From the NCBI GenBank assembly GCA_008360955.1, contig LUCM01001910.1, positions 65,358 through 129,357 on the forward strand: a stretch of 64,000 nt of DNA, given 5' to 3'. The stretch comes from Fasciolopsis buskii (Eukaryota > Platyhelminthes > Trematoda > Plagiorchiida > Fasciolidae). The notes under the pieces are model-generated. The model did no database searches. It was not told the origin of the DNA and saw only the letters and a list, made by a program, of their open reading frames with translations. How positions within the stretch are numbered: the first letter of the stretch is position 1; each line of letters begins with the position of its first letter. Position numbers and translations under genes: made by a program. Of the stretch, positions 24,577 to 37,204 are shown in pieces.

Positions 24577-27487
24577 ATGAACAAAGACAGTCCCTCGCCG
24601 GCCAGTATACCTAACACTAATGAACTTACTCCCTTATCACAGCTATGCACTATCCGAACCTCTAATGTACCCCTTGATTATCTGACCCCAATCGAACCCA
24701 CCTCTTGGATATCACGTGGACTTAAATGTTCCCGTGAATTTTCCCTACTCCTCCTGAACTCCCGCTCGCTAACTCATAAAGTAAGGGAACTGAGATTGTT
24801 AGCAACTAAAAACTCTTACGATATTATTTTGGTAGCAAAGACTTGGCTAAAAGACAACAGTTCCACTCCGTCTCTTTCACTGGCGGGTTATACACCCTTC
24901 CAAACCAATAGATCAAATCGTAGAGGAGGTGGTTGCCCAGCCTACTTGAAGCAGCCACATAAAGCTTCCGTTCTCCATCACCCACTTCTTGATTCTATCC
25001 CTGACACCATTTGGCTTCTGGTACAATTACCCGAGCTCCCAATCCGCATAGGATGTGTATAACGACCACCAGAACTCGAATAGTTCTGATATTTATCGTC
25101 TCACCCAAGCCTTCGTTTATCTTTCTGGTCTCCCCCCCCAGCCGTAAGATTATTGCAAGTGACTTCGATGCCCCTAAAATTTGTTGGTCCTCTTTATCCG
25201 CTCCACCTACCCTACTCAACTTTGTTTCTGAAACGCACGCTGAAGGATGGACTCAGCATGTGACTACGCCCGCAAGGTTCCATAATATCTTAGACCTAGT
25301 TTTTGCGCATAGCACTCCTAATGTTAGGGTTTCAGCGCTAAAACCCTTCTCTAGGATTGATCACAAGATGGTCACGTGTAGCTTCCCTCTCCTTAACAAG
25401 CCTTCCTCGCCTAAGTGTGTCCACCATGTTGCCCCTTCCTATATGCTGGCTCGTTGAGACGAAATCCCTGACACTCTGCGAACCCTTGATTGGTACAGCT
25501 TCTTTTTATCGCCTGACCCGCAGAGAGTGGCAGACGACCTTCACGCAAAACGTTTTTTACTATTAATCATTCGTCCATTCCGACCACTCAACATAAACCC
25601 AAGAAGTCTAGTAGGATTTGTCGGCTCCAGACGAATCTTCAACAAAACTGGAGACTTCTCGCTCTTAGTGCAAGTCAACCGTTTGCAACAAGAATTTCTT
25701 ATGGAGTCCGAACTAACTTTAAAAAGCAGGAAATGCTAGCTCTTGCGACGCCTAACCCAGGTCAAAAGACTTCCCGCATTTTTAAAGCTCGCTCGCAGCC
25801 CAAATCCTCAACTATTCCGAACTTCACCATATTTAATAGCTTACGCACGGAGTCCCCTGTAGACATCGCAGAAGCATTCAATACATGTTTCTCTTCTACT
25901 CTCATTAATGACAGTCGGACACACTCTAAAATCCACCCCATGTTAACTTCGGTTAGATTATCCTTCATCTCCTTGGACGTTGCTGGCATCATCAAAGTGA
26001 TGAAACATGCCAGGCCATCCCAAGGGCCTGGCCATGATGGCATCCCACTAGTCCTATTTCGCACCGCTGGTCCAGATTTTCCACTGCCCATTCTAAATCT
26101 GTTCTCGCTTTCCTTGTCCGGCGCTGCCTTTTCGTCACAATTTAAAACAACCGTTATTGTTCCACATCACAAAATGGTTCGATGCATGAACCTGAAAACT
26201 TTCGCCTCTCTAACCACAGTCAAGTTCTATCTAGGCTTACGGAAAAAATTGTCAAAGAACAACTGGTTAACTTCCTTACTACTCACATCCTTATCGACAA
26301 GTCTTCTTCAGGGGCTCATCCTGCTTCACCTGTCACTTTGACTTCTTAGACTTAGTTACCCAAAGTGCTGATTCCCACCGGTCGATGCTCATAATCTTTT
26401 AGACATGTCAAAAGCGTTTGACCGCGTTTCCCATTCCCGGATCCTGGCCAAAATTGGGAATTATGGAATAGGAAATACCCTCTTATCTCGGCTATCATCC
26501 CACCTTTGTGATCGCATTCAGGTAGTCAATGTTGACGATTGTCTTTCCCAGCTCTCTGCTATTACCAGTGGGGTCATTCAGAGAAGCGTCCTTGGTCCTC
26601 TTCTTTTCCTGCTATACATTAATGATATCCTTAAAGTAATTCGCCATGGCACACCATTCCTGTTTGCCGATGACGTTAAAATAGTCTACTCTTTTGAGGC
26701 TAGCTCATTTAGCTCCACTCTTGCACTTATCAATGAAGACCTAGAGTCTCTTGATAACTGGTGTTCCAAGTGTCTTATGAAGTTCTCTGCTGACAAAAAT
26801 TCTCTGATAACATATAAATGCCATGTTCCTCCCAGCGCCCTCTCTATAAACGGCATGCCAATTCTTGTATCACATACAGTTAAGTACTTAAGGTTACAAT
26901 ACTCCTGCTCTTTCAATTTCCACGAGCAGGCTCACCATCATACAGCTGTAGCTAAGAAAACCGCCACAATGATCTTAAGGGCAGTCCGCACTCAAGACTG
27001 CAGAATTATCACCTTCAAGTCCCATGCTAAGCCCCACCTTGAGTACTGCTCGATTATCTTTACGCATATGCGCGAATTTGATCGAATTGCAATCGAGAAT
27101 GTGCAGCATGCATTCACTAGAAATCTCCTAGGTCCTTCATCTAGCCTCAACTACACGGCCAGATACAAGCTGCTTGAACTTGAATCATTGTGGCTTCTTC
27201 GAGTTAAGTTAAACCTTGCATTTCTCTTTAATCTTTGCTATAATAATGTTCGCTCTACTACGAACGTCACACGCGACGCTGGTAGTCCCTTTTGTCCACT
27301 TCGTAGCAGATACTACTCGTTAAGAATACCCCTGACTGGACTATCGACCAGTGCAATATTCTTCACATTTGCTTGCTCTAGTCTGTGGAACAAACTCCCT
27401 AGTTCCCTGTGATCGTGCCGAAATTTAGCCCAGTTCAAGGCCCAGCTGGCAAAGTTATCGGATGTGCAGTTCTTAATTAACCTTTAA
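24577..27487 (+). pseudogene. CR1/Jockey-group LINE ORF2 (endonuclease plus RT), nearly full length
   Basis: The endonuclease starts about 24740 (LLLLNSRSLTHKV, AKTWLKD, GYTPFQTNRSNRRGGGC). It continues through ASDFDAPKICW at 25160, where GDFNAP is usual, and ILDLVFAHS..RIDHKMV near 25290-25375, where SDH is usual. The RT follows: QGPGHDGIP (26020), DMSKAFDRVSH (26403), SGVIQRSVLGPLLF (26570) and FLFADDVKIV (26660), with catalytic ADD intact. 26405-27412 is a 335-codon open frame. The C-terminal domain has LEYCSIIFTHM and LWNKLP, ending at TAA 27485-27487. Breaks lie near 25060, 25457-25733 and 26200-26400. GDFN has become SDFD and SDH has become IDH, so it is inactive. Confidence 0.87.
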
Positions 27488-29025
27488 CGAGCTAACATTG
27501 GACTAGACGGGGCTTACGAACATGAGATAGAATTTTAATTCGTGACCCAGTCTTTGCTGAGATCACCATCTGGGATTCGGCTTCACCTCTAACTTCCTCA
27601 CTTTGTCACACGTCCCCGCTAATGCGCTTTTTGACCTCCCTTGTAGTGCTGTGCCCTCTTCAATAGTAGCTTCAGCAACCAACTCGAAATTCTCCCAATG
27701 TGGGTAGACGAAAATGTCAACGTGCTCATTGTTGGATCCAGGCTCTCATCACATTCTGTGATTTTGAATACCAGCCTGTGTACGCCTCGCTCTTCACGTC
27801 ATCTTACCCTCTTTACTGGCTTGGCAGGGCTGAATAGGTCGTTCTTGGTATCCCCTAACCAACTACGCCTAAAATTGCTACCATAGCTCACTCTTGTTAC
27901 GACATTTTACGGAATAGATGCCCTGTACTGCAGGTATTTTGCTGCGATCCCATAATCACCATGACCCCAAGCTGGCACCCAAGCCAGACTACTTCTTTCT
28001 TGCGTTTCATATCTCGCATCCGCAGCAGATGCGCTGCTGACGCTTTCGTCCTCGTAATGGCCATTCCAAATCTGCTATCGTATCATTCCTGTTAGGAACC
28101 TGTTAGCTAAAACTGGCGCTCGAGTTCTGGCCCTGTCAACGCTGACTACACAGATTGTCGCACTAGATATATCAACTCGCATCTTTGCGATCGAGCAAAA
28201 CCGCGATTGCTGCTGTCTCCAGAACTGCTTGCTCACCTCGTATTCCCCAACCGTACTGTTGACTAAGATCAAAAGATGCTTCAACGTAAATGACAGCAAA
28301 CAGGACATTCTTGGCTAGTGTATTTAAGGAGTGTTCATATACATAATTTCCCTTATCTGACGCTCCTTCCGGTGCAGCTTATCGCCATCCGTAAGTAAAT
28401 ATAATCACTATGCTCGGGAGTTCCATATCCGAAGATTCACAAATTTTCTTCCAGATAGTTTGCGACTATCTTCCTCCGCTCTCAGCATTTTTGGCCATTT
28501 GTTGTCAACTACGTGTCTCATCCAGTTTGCCTGACGTTCCGCTTGATTTTCACCACTTCCATCCAATTATCGCATTACCACTGCTTGTCGTCTCTTCAGC
28601 TTGACATTTCCGTCCATTACGTAACGCTCCTGAAGTTTGGTGTCTCTGGCCCTATCTCGATATCCACCGCTCAGCTCCCTCCATGTTGTGCGCCAGCAGT
28701 GAGCAGATTTAGTGCACTTAAACACGAAATAACTCGCATCCCACTGCTTGCAGACAGGCCCAAGAAACTCTTTTTGGCCTTGAAAATTAGGTTTTTTATT
28801 TTTTGCTTTTCACTGGCATACTTGTACTTCCCCCATTGCCTTGCAGCATCTCATTTCGCTTTCCAGTGAGATTCTGCAATAACTCAATATTGCTCCCACC
28901 CATTTATCCCATGGAACTTCTATCATTTTTATTTCCTGTGCATCATCCTTCTAAAAATTTGATCTTGTCTTGCGTATGCTTCTCGCAAATCGAGAAATAT
29001 ACAGTATTATTATTATTATTATAAC
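27488..29025 (+). repeat. LINE 3' UTR, copy D, with terminal hairpin and (ATT)n tail
   Basis: It follows the ORF2 stop directly, which is why I assign the whole repeat family to this LINE. It is homologous to copy C on the other strand and, in blocks, to copies A and B (CTGTTAGGAA near 28090; GCTAGTGTATTTAAGGA near 28314). The end has TTCTCG (28980-28985), loop CAAAT, CGAGAA (28991-28996), then ATATACAG and an ATT repeat to 29022. CR1- and L2-type LINEs typically end in a short hairpin plus microsatellite, used by their RT to start copying. Confidence 0.75.
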
Positions 29026-29199
29026 TGCGGAGACGTTCTCAACACTGCACATGCCCTGTCTTATTCTGTTTCCAAATAGTCATGACCATGCAATTTATTG
29101 GCAAACAAAATCGAATGCGTTCGCTTTACTCTAAAAAATTATCAAAATGACGGCTAACAATACTTCTTCTCCATAGGTACATCGTCGCTACCATCTAGA

Positions 29200-30880
29200 G
29201 TGACACCTCTACGAAGCAAATAAATATTCCACTGCTTTGTACCCCGAAAATGCTCCGAAGTAGCACAAGAGTAAATCAACGGCAGCAGACCTGGATTTTC
29301 GACCTCGCTTTCCTGTCCTCAGCCCCTCTCAAACGTTCCCTCTTCATATCCATATTGGACAGCAAACTAGTCCATTCCACGCCCACCTTATAGAGCTACT
29401 ACAAGAGCATCTAGTCTACGTAGTAGCAAACCAGCGGTGGTGCCACATCTGCCCTTGACCCTTGCCGCAAAGGTCTTGGGCCCGTCAGGGTCTACTGGTG
29501 CGTCTATGAACACCGGTGCACATCAGCAGATCGCTCCTCCCACACTGCTAACACTACATGGGCCTCGCCTGCCGGCACATGTAGCCCTCTGCTGTCGGAT
29601 CCAACATCTAACAAGCCCAACGATGCACTGCAGCACCCCCAGAAGGAGCCCACAAACGGTGCAATCCGATACATAACAGTGGTAATAGGTACATTTATCG
29701 GCTTACAAGAGGCATGCTTAGGGCAAGATCAGTTAGCACATGCATCACTCACAACGATTTCCATTTCAGTGGACTGCGTTTTCAGGGGTTGGCTACCGGT
29801 GCGTCACAAAATGCTCAGCTGCATTTTCAAAACACAATATGGACGTGGTTGAGGTTAACTCCCCCTGCAGCCCCGTCCGCAGCATACCCACCATCGACAT
29901 CATTGCCTCTGTTCACTGACTTGTTTTCTTGTCAGTCCTAGTGCACACTCGTCCTCCTGCATCCGAAGATGTTCGCCCTCAAAAAGCGCCGGCTCCTTAC
30001 CAGCGAACGGACCACTCAGCCTGGAGGTCACCACGGTCGACACATCTTCTGAGTAAGATGCCAGTATTCTAACCACATTTAAGCCTTCATGGACCCCCAG
30101 TATACAACCTATACCTTCATCACCTCAGTAGATGACAAACTACAATATGCACAACTATTTAAGGGGCTTGGGGTTTTTCGCTTGTAGGTTTGCTCCGCTT
30201 CCCTTGTTATTCAACGCCCGATCACTATTAAATAAGATGCATGCACGGAGACTCTTGGATCATGAGAATATCCACTACTTCATCCTCACCACCAGAACCT
30301 GTCTGTCTTTTAATACTCCGGACATCGATGTCACCTTAGCTGGTTACCGAACTTTCAGAAAAGACAGACAGATGCATCGTCGAGGGGGAGACCCTGCCTG
30401 CGTAAGGGACACCTTTCCATCCTTAATGAGCAAATACCCTAAACTCGATAAATTTCTGCACCCACTTTGGCTTATTCTGCCAGTCGATCGTCAGAAAATT
30501 CCGCCACCATTTATTTACCGCATGCCTCTGTCCAAACAATCCGACGTTTTGCCCATGACTGATGGACTCAACTGTACTGCGACATTACCAGCCTCAAGCT
30601 GGTAGCCGGCGATTCTAATGCCTCTGGGAACAATACCATGCTACACCCTGTTTTTACCACAAACCTGATTCAGGTAGGCAAATGAGTGGAAGATAAATCA
30701 GGCGGGTTTGACCACTCACGCGCTTGTTGCCATTTTACACTGTCTCCCAACAGCCTCGAGTTTAAAAATACCACAAGATATATTGCAGTTGCCTCCATAC
30801 TCTTGGTCACTTTCAAAACTGGGACGATTTTTGTCCGTCAGTGGAGTCCGAAGTGCCAGTAGAACAATTTCTTACAAACC
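29200..30880 (+). pseudogene. LINE endonuclease remnant with Pro-rich leader
   Basis: 30190-30480 gives PLPLLFNARSLLNKMHARRL, TRTCLSFN, LAGYRTFRKDRQ and RRGGDPACVRDT, the first half of a LINE AP endonuclease related to that at 24740. LKLVAGDSNAS at 30594-30626 is the GDFN block in another frame. The preceding 29437-30060 is Pro/Ser/Thr-rich, like 23400-24500. The RT is absent: BEL/Pao sequence begins by 30888, so the LINE was truncated or interrupted there. Confidence 0.7.
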
Positions 30881-30887
30881 TTAGTCA

Positions 30888-31448
30888 TTGAGGTGGTGTC
30901 TGAGAGCGCATAATCCGATCATTTCGGAAGCTGCTGGGGTACTAACGATAGATCAGGTAGTCAACGATGAAGTCTTACCCTCGTGTCTTGTAGGCGTCGA
31001 GCGCATCTTGAACAGCACACCGTTAGCCCCAGTGTCCATCGACGCAAAGGACCAACTGCCACCGACGTCGGACCGCTTTTTTCTGCTTGCAGACAGCAAC
31101 GGCCTACCGGGGGGTTGTTGCAGCGAAGGTAATTACTCGCACTGCTGGAAGCAGGCAAACCATATGGAGAACACTTTTTGGCGGTGGCAGTTGAAATAAT
31201 ACCTACCAATTCTTCAGTCAAGGCAGAAAAGGTTAAATGAGGGGCGTAATTTTAGAAAGGACAACGAGGTCCTGTCAACCACAGAAACGACGAAACTAAG
31301 TCAGCGTACCCTTGGAATAAGAGAAGGTTCTCAGGCTGACGCCTACGGTCGAGTTCAAAGAGTTAACGTCGGTACAGCTAACGGCCTCCTGCGTAGGGAC
31401 ACAGCAGCTGTGCATATTGGAGGTTGCCGACTAGTCACGGGGCCTTAA
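30888..31448 (+). pseudogene. BEL/Pao retroelement, integrase C-terminal region
   Basis: A single frame with only one internal stop (TAA 31197-31199). It reads LVGVERILNSTPLAPVS, then LPPTSDRFFLLADSNGLPGG, then CWKQANHMENTFWRWQLK, stop, YLPILQSRQKRLNEGRNF, and finally LGIREGSQADAYGRVQRVNV and TANGLLRR. This is the order in BEL/Pao polyproteins after the integrase core: VERILN, the LTPNHLL-like block, W.Q..Y....FW..W..EYLP..Q.R.KW, then LGRV....G..R.V.V.T. Trematode BEL/Pao elements are known (Sinbad in Schistosoma). The rest of the polyprotein and the LTRs are not visible. Confidence 0.8.
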
Positions 31449-34400
31449 GCTGAAGGGTATACAGGCGTACTGCTGTAGGTCTCCATATATCCCAAGGGAA
31501 AGGAAGTAGCAGGTGCACTGTCGCAAGAAAATCACTAAGGCTGCCAACCAAGGGATTCAGAACGCGCCTGGTGACGGACGTCAACCGAAGTGTCCCTTTA
31601 TGGGTGGAGGAGTTATTGGTATTTCGCAGGGGCAAATCTCATCCGAAAGCCGTAATATGACCAGGTGCTCCGTCCAGGATTTATCGGGAAAGGAACGAAA
31701 CGAAGCATCTGTTTAGCTATGAAATCATGTGCGCCCTCGTGGAATGCCCTCAGCACAAAGCCGCTTTGGTGCACAAGCGACAAAGGATCATTCCTGCAAC
31801 CAGCAACGGAACCAAAAAGGAGAGCTGGAATAGGGCACTGAACCCCAGCGTATAGCTTTAGAGATTCGAAATAGAACCAGTGGGCAAAGTACATGGATAG
31901 ACATCTGCAGTAGTCTGTAGTATGGGGAACATGTGGGCAGAAATTTGTGAGGGATCAGGTGATGCCAATTGCACTGTACTGACAAAAGTTTGGCTAGGCT
32001 ACATTACATAGGCTGGGCTGTTGTCTCCATAGAGCTACCATAGCTGTAGACAGGATAAGAAAGATTTAAGGGTAGGTGGAGGTGTGAAAATGCTATTAAT
32101 TGCACGTTACTATCAGGAGCACTAAGGAACCTACGTTGAATCACACGGCTATCAGGTGGTTTCAGCCGTAGACAACTTAAAACAGAACTGTTCGAGTCTG
32201 GCAGAACCAGCGCTGGAAAGTACTCATCTTTCCCAACCTTCCACAGGTAACCATTACGACAGAGATGCGAGTGTTGCTGGTGGGCGATACTTGCATCCCC
32301 GGATTTAACTGGGGGCGGGATGGGCTGGCGGAAACCCTCAGGCACGAGCTGCCCGGGCGTGTTCATGATAATGTTTTAGTGCACCACATCTGTTGCAACA
32401 TCTTCACTAGTTGAAAATTCATTTTTCCTATTCTGTTTATTGCTCTCTCGATACCAAGGTATGCCCTCCCGAAATGCCCATAATGGCACTGATTTTGGTC
32501 ACCGTTTGTCCTTGGCTCGACGTATTTATCCCTCGTTGCTGCAATCACAGGTTACTTGACTTGGGGCGACCTGTCTTGTTTCAATCCACTTTTATTTTAC
32601 CGATCACCTCGGCCGACTGTTGACGTTTTGTTCGTTTACATTAACTTTCGGCTGTCATGCTCGGACAGGTGTCACTGGACCTGATGAAGCGTGCAAGATC
32701 CCTTGTATTTGCCTGAATCAAGAGACGAGCACTTTCTATTCATTCTCCTTCATATTGCGTTCAACTTTGAGCAGGGTTTTGTGCCATTTTTAACACCTTT
32801 TGGCTGGATGGCATATGTAGTTGTTGTTATTGTGTTCATAATTTCCAATTCATGAATATTACCGTAGAATTTGCGCACCGGTTTTGTTCTTTCCTGGGCC
32901 CTGTATCAATTTGGGCCACGCGTTGATTTCAGCTTTCCATGTGCTATCTCTAACGTACGGAGTCTACTTTCGGGGAACTCGCTCCGCGAATCGGTGGTCG
33001 TCTTCATCCGGACTACGACTCGAACGTTTGGTCATTACAGGGTAGCTGAAATAGGTCTAGTTTATTAGTAATCTCGCCAATGTAACACAGATACTCTCCC
33101 ATGTTTTCCAGGAACTTTCACCCACCTGGTGCCTGATCGTCTCATATCCAGTCCTAATTAGCCGATATCCAACTCGCTTCTCCCTACTAACTCTGTCTTC
33201 AATCTCATTGCCCTATCCAGTTGCCTCAACTGACTTTATTTAAACGGTCTATCTTGCGCAGGGTTGCATACCTCCACACACAGGCACTTACACATATATA
33301 TGCTTACCTGTGTTTCACACATCTATGTGCGTGTTCACTTATAAATATATATAATTATGCACGCTTCAAAATATGTTCACGGATGGGTATTCAGTTATTT
33401 AAGTCAAAATGTCTCCCTTATGTATCCCGTCCTTCCATTCGCGCACACGGTTTTACGAGCAGATTCAATGACTACCTTGTCATCCTAGTAAAGCCCCAGT
33501 CCTTTTGCTCCCCCTTCCCAACTTCCTCCCATATCCATGCTTTTTCTCAGTCAATTGTCGATGTTGGCCTGCACTCACACCTCATTCTTTTTCTTAAATA
33601 TCGATGTTTCCTCCTTCGCTATTTCACTCACCATAAACACGAGGTGTTCCCTTTACAAACTGCTCTTTTTCTGGTTTTCCGTTCCAGATACACGCGACCA
33701 CAGTGCTGTCGCCCTCGAACACCACTTTCCGGATAACAGCTCCCATCCCACATGCTCCTGCACACCGCAAATGCGGATTGTCCTATTAGCCACTTATACC
33801 ACTCCAGGTCGAGCAAAATTTACTTTCAAGACCTTAATGAAACAGGACGATGGTCTTAACCCGCACGATGTGGTAAAGACAACTGACGCTCCCCGCCACT
33901 AGCCTCTTTGGATCCATAGGCCACGTAATGTGATCCCGGACTCAAAAATAGCATAAGCAGAAACGTATTCCCGACCATACAATATGGCCGTTAGATAAGC
34001 CTGGATGGGACATATACGCCCATCGGCTTGACAGTGAATTTCTGTGAAATTAGTCGTATATCAGTCCCGCCGTTCAGTTATCACCATGATTCCGGATGTC
34101 CCCTCCACTTCATCCAGAGTGGCTGTCCCCCGCTTTGTGGTTGTCAGCAATCTGAACCCCATTCAACGAAATGGAGAGATTCATCCTCACTTCAATCCGG
34201 CTTACCAGCATTGGATATTTTTAACGTATGGCATACTATTAGTCCTTTTCCTCTTCGTCTTTGGTGGCTTCATCCCTATCCACGTACTCTAACATTAGTT
34301 CACCATTTTTCACATCGTTGTTGCTATTTCCCACACGCCCAAATTGATTTTGCTCATTTCCTTGGTCGAAGTAATCGCCGTACAATGCAATACCTCCCCC

Positions 34401-35399
34401 TTCCTTTTCCTTTTCAATGCGACCCCTCTTTTATCCTCCTCCAGTCGTTTTGGCCAAGTTTTACAATTTTTCATTCAGCACTCATGATTCCAAACATTTT
34501 TTCATCGCAGATTAATTTCCGTGCGCCCTAAACAAACCTTTCAAACTCTCAGCAATTTGGCCATATCATGCCATTTGCCGTTGTCCATTAGCCGAGGTTT
34601 TAGCCTAAAATACGAACTGCTGGTGTATGTAAACGCTGAGCTCTTTGCTAAATGCCACCCATGTTAAACCCCTGGAAACCATGTATGGCCTTCCTTGCTC
34701 CAGCTTTCGTTTACTTTTTTGACCATAATCTTCGGTTATTTGTTCGTTAAGCTTGTGACAGTTGAGCAACTAACCAAGCATGTCTCTCAAAATCGCTTGG
34801 AAACATATTACCATTTCTATTTTCCCTAATCTTTCAATGTTCTTAGATTGGTCTTCTAGTCTTCTGGAACGCTCATAATGTTTTTGTCAATGTGAAACTG
34901 CAGAGCGGCTACCAGCACTATGGTTTGACGCAGGTCAACTTTCAACCCGGGCTAGCGTGCCTTCTGTCTGGTTATCCGAACTTTCACCCCACAAGGATAC
35001 AGCTTTAAGTCGCTGAGCCCATGCGGCCCACTCTTCGGCAGCGGAAACAACTGTCTCTAACTGCGCACTCTGTGGTTGAAGAGTGGCATAATCGAGTGCA
35101 TGGTAATTCGCACACAAATGCTCGAAGTCCAGTGGCCGGCTAGAGTATGGATGTGCTTCTGCAATAATGTGATCATCTTCCGGAAGTAAATCTTCCCATC
35201 TTCAGGAAATATATTCATTCATTTTTTGGGGCAGCATGACTGTTTTCCCTCATGGCCAAAGGAGAGTTATTCTAACGTGTACGTCTTTGCCCTTTGGTGA
35301 TTACGTGAGACAGAACTGGAGGGCATTCAGTAAGCTTATACCTCTTGTAACATGCAGAAAACGGAAGTTCTCGGTTAAGGGCTTAATGGTTGGCTGATC
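31449..35399. other. Long stretch without a recognised gene
   Basis: The larger frames (32004-32366 minus; 33221-33736, 34028-34531 plus) show no domain I recognise. The part right after 31448 could be BEL/Pao 3' LTR, but no paired LTR is visible. 33290-33360 is AT-rich (ATATATA runs). 34770-34830 (AAGCATGTCTCTCAAAATCG) resembles the LINE 3' end of other copies. Confidence 0.35.
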
Positions 35400-37204
35400 A
35401 AAAGGTTGGCAAATTATCAGCTAACCGTGATCACGCCACCGCAATTACCATCTCCCAGCATCATCGGGTGTACACTGCAGCGCCGTGACGTGATCGTTTA
35501 TATCTGCCGAAAGGAACGTTGCTCTCATATGAGGCTCCAACAAGGTATTTGTCAGCAACTCCCATTAGAGGGATTTCGTCGAAGGATAGGAAGACCGATG
35601 GAACAGTGTGAGGATGCAACGGCTGAAGGGAAAACAGCGTTAGAATGTTTGACAGAACCATCGGCCCGTTCTCTCTGTGAATCTCTTTTGATCACAGGGA
35701 ATCAACTGACGGTCCGTTCACCGTGAAGGACATCACTTAGGAGCTAGTATCCTGTGAGAGCATACATGAGAGTCTCTCGGCTACCCATTGACTGCCCAGA
35801 TTTTGGACCCCTTTTGAACATTAGAATATTTTGCTGAGAGACAGGCTGAAGTGACTCCAAAACAGCAGTTTGGAAGACGGTACAGTGGATTGGCTGCGAA
35901 TGAGTAAGCGACTTTGAGACCCGACACTTGAATAGACTTGTTGTAGTGTCATAGGGGAAATCGAGTTGAGTCCACCTGAACCTGATGAGAAGTTCAGGCT
36001 GATGTCCCTGAGGGTGGCATCTGATTCCAGTTGTGGTGAAAGAATGCCCTAGTTCCCACAGACGAGGTTCGAATTCTCCGAAAAACAATCTTTTAATAAA
36101 GTGATGGCTTTTGAATTGGGTTTACAAGCTGATGAGAATGTGCGGAGAGCCTCGCATCTAGCACTGGCATAGATACCCTAACAATGAATCGAGAGAGACC
36201 TGTAAAGTTGAATACCTTAACGCGGATCCCGCTTTCCCTTAGCCATTTTGGTCAATTGTGCGTCATCCTTACTCGGTTCTATACGATTGAAATACTGACA
36301 ATGCAAATACTCGACCGGTCAAAAGAAGGGATGGTCAAAAGCGACAGGAAACTGAGTATATCTGATGGGAGATTGCGAGTGGGGCGTGCTTCAGCGGTTT
36401 GCAAACGGCAACCGCGTTGGGCGATTGACTTTCAGCTAAACAAACAATCCGAAGGAGAAAAGTACATGCTCCGCTACACGGGCCTCTCACTAGGACAGCG
36501 TAGCAGAAATACTTTGATTGAGGTCATACAGAACGAACCACAAACTTCCTGATGTACCGATGCCTTGCCACTCGAAAGTGGAAAACTTTGCCGTTCGTCT
36601 GGTGGTCCTGTGCTAGCTGTCGTGAGCAGCTCTGGCGCGGAAACCAACATGAAAACACTTTCAATAGGCAGATGCAGGATGTGTAATTCACCGACCTGGT
36701 TACACCGGCGCACTGCCGAGCTGCTCGCCGAATGTGAGCAGGCCGAAACGGTGTATATGGCCACGTCTCACTCAGGGTATTCACACTGGTCTGGAATATT
36801 TAGCGGACCAGGTTCAGCATGAGCGTGTGATCCTGGTTTCCGTTCGTTCTCTGGTGCGTGAATGATGTGGACTTTGGAAAGACGATTGTTGCGCTTGAGT
36901 CGCCGGAGCCGCTCCGATCCTAGTGGTTCTTCTGAGATGGGGTAAAGCAGAAATTAAGCAAAAGGTGAGCAACGCTGGACGTTTGACTCATTGGTAAAGA
37001 CCCAAACAGCGTCCTGGCTTGCCTTTATCGGTGCAGCATATGGATGATATGTCCGTCGGCGCACAAATTATCGCGACATACTTGTTATCCTAGTAAGTAG
37101 GGTTATGAATTCGCAAACAGAACAGCATTCAGCAACACGACTGAAAATAATTACATTTTCGGAAAAACGAACGGGTTTTTTAGCCTGCGGCCGCAAAGGC
37201 TGCT
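35400..37204. other. Unassigned flank downstream of gypsy integrase
   Basis: It follows the gypsy pol remnant in its minus-strand direction, so it should hold the element's 3' end and perhaps an LTR, but no matching LTR pair is visible. Blocks at 36435-36465 (TCAGCTAAACAAACAATCCG) and 39110-39135 (TCGGTTAAACAAACTATCCG) are alike on either side of pol and could be LTR or repeat remnants. The frames 35406-35726 (plus) and 35744-36088 (minus) are unrecognised. Confidence 0.35.

Noticed and set aside
33221..34531. Frames of 171 and 167 codons
   Set aside because: No recognisable domain or motif, no homologous segment elsewhere in the window, and overlapping alternative frames (33537-33902, 34044-34292).
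36474..36822. Overlapping frames on both strands
   Set aside because: Three frames over the same bases without recognisable motif; probably GC-rich retroelement remnant.
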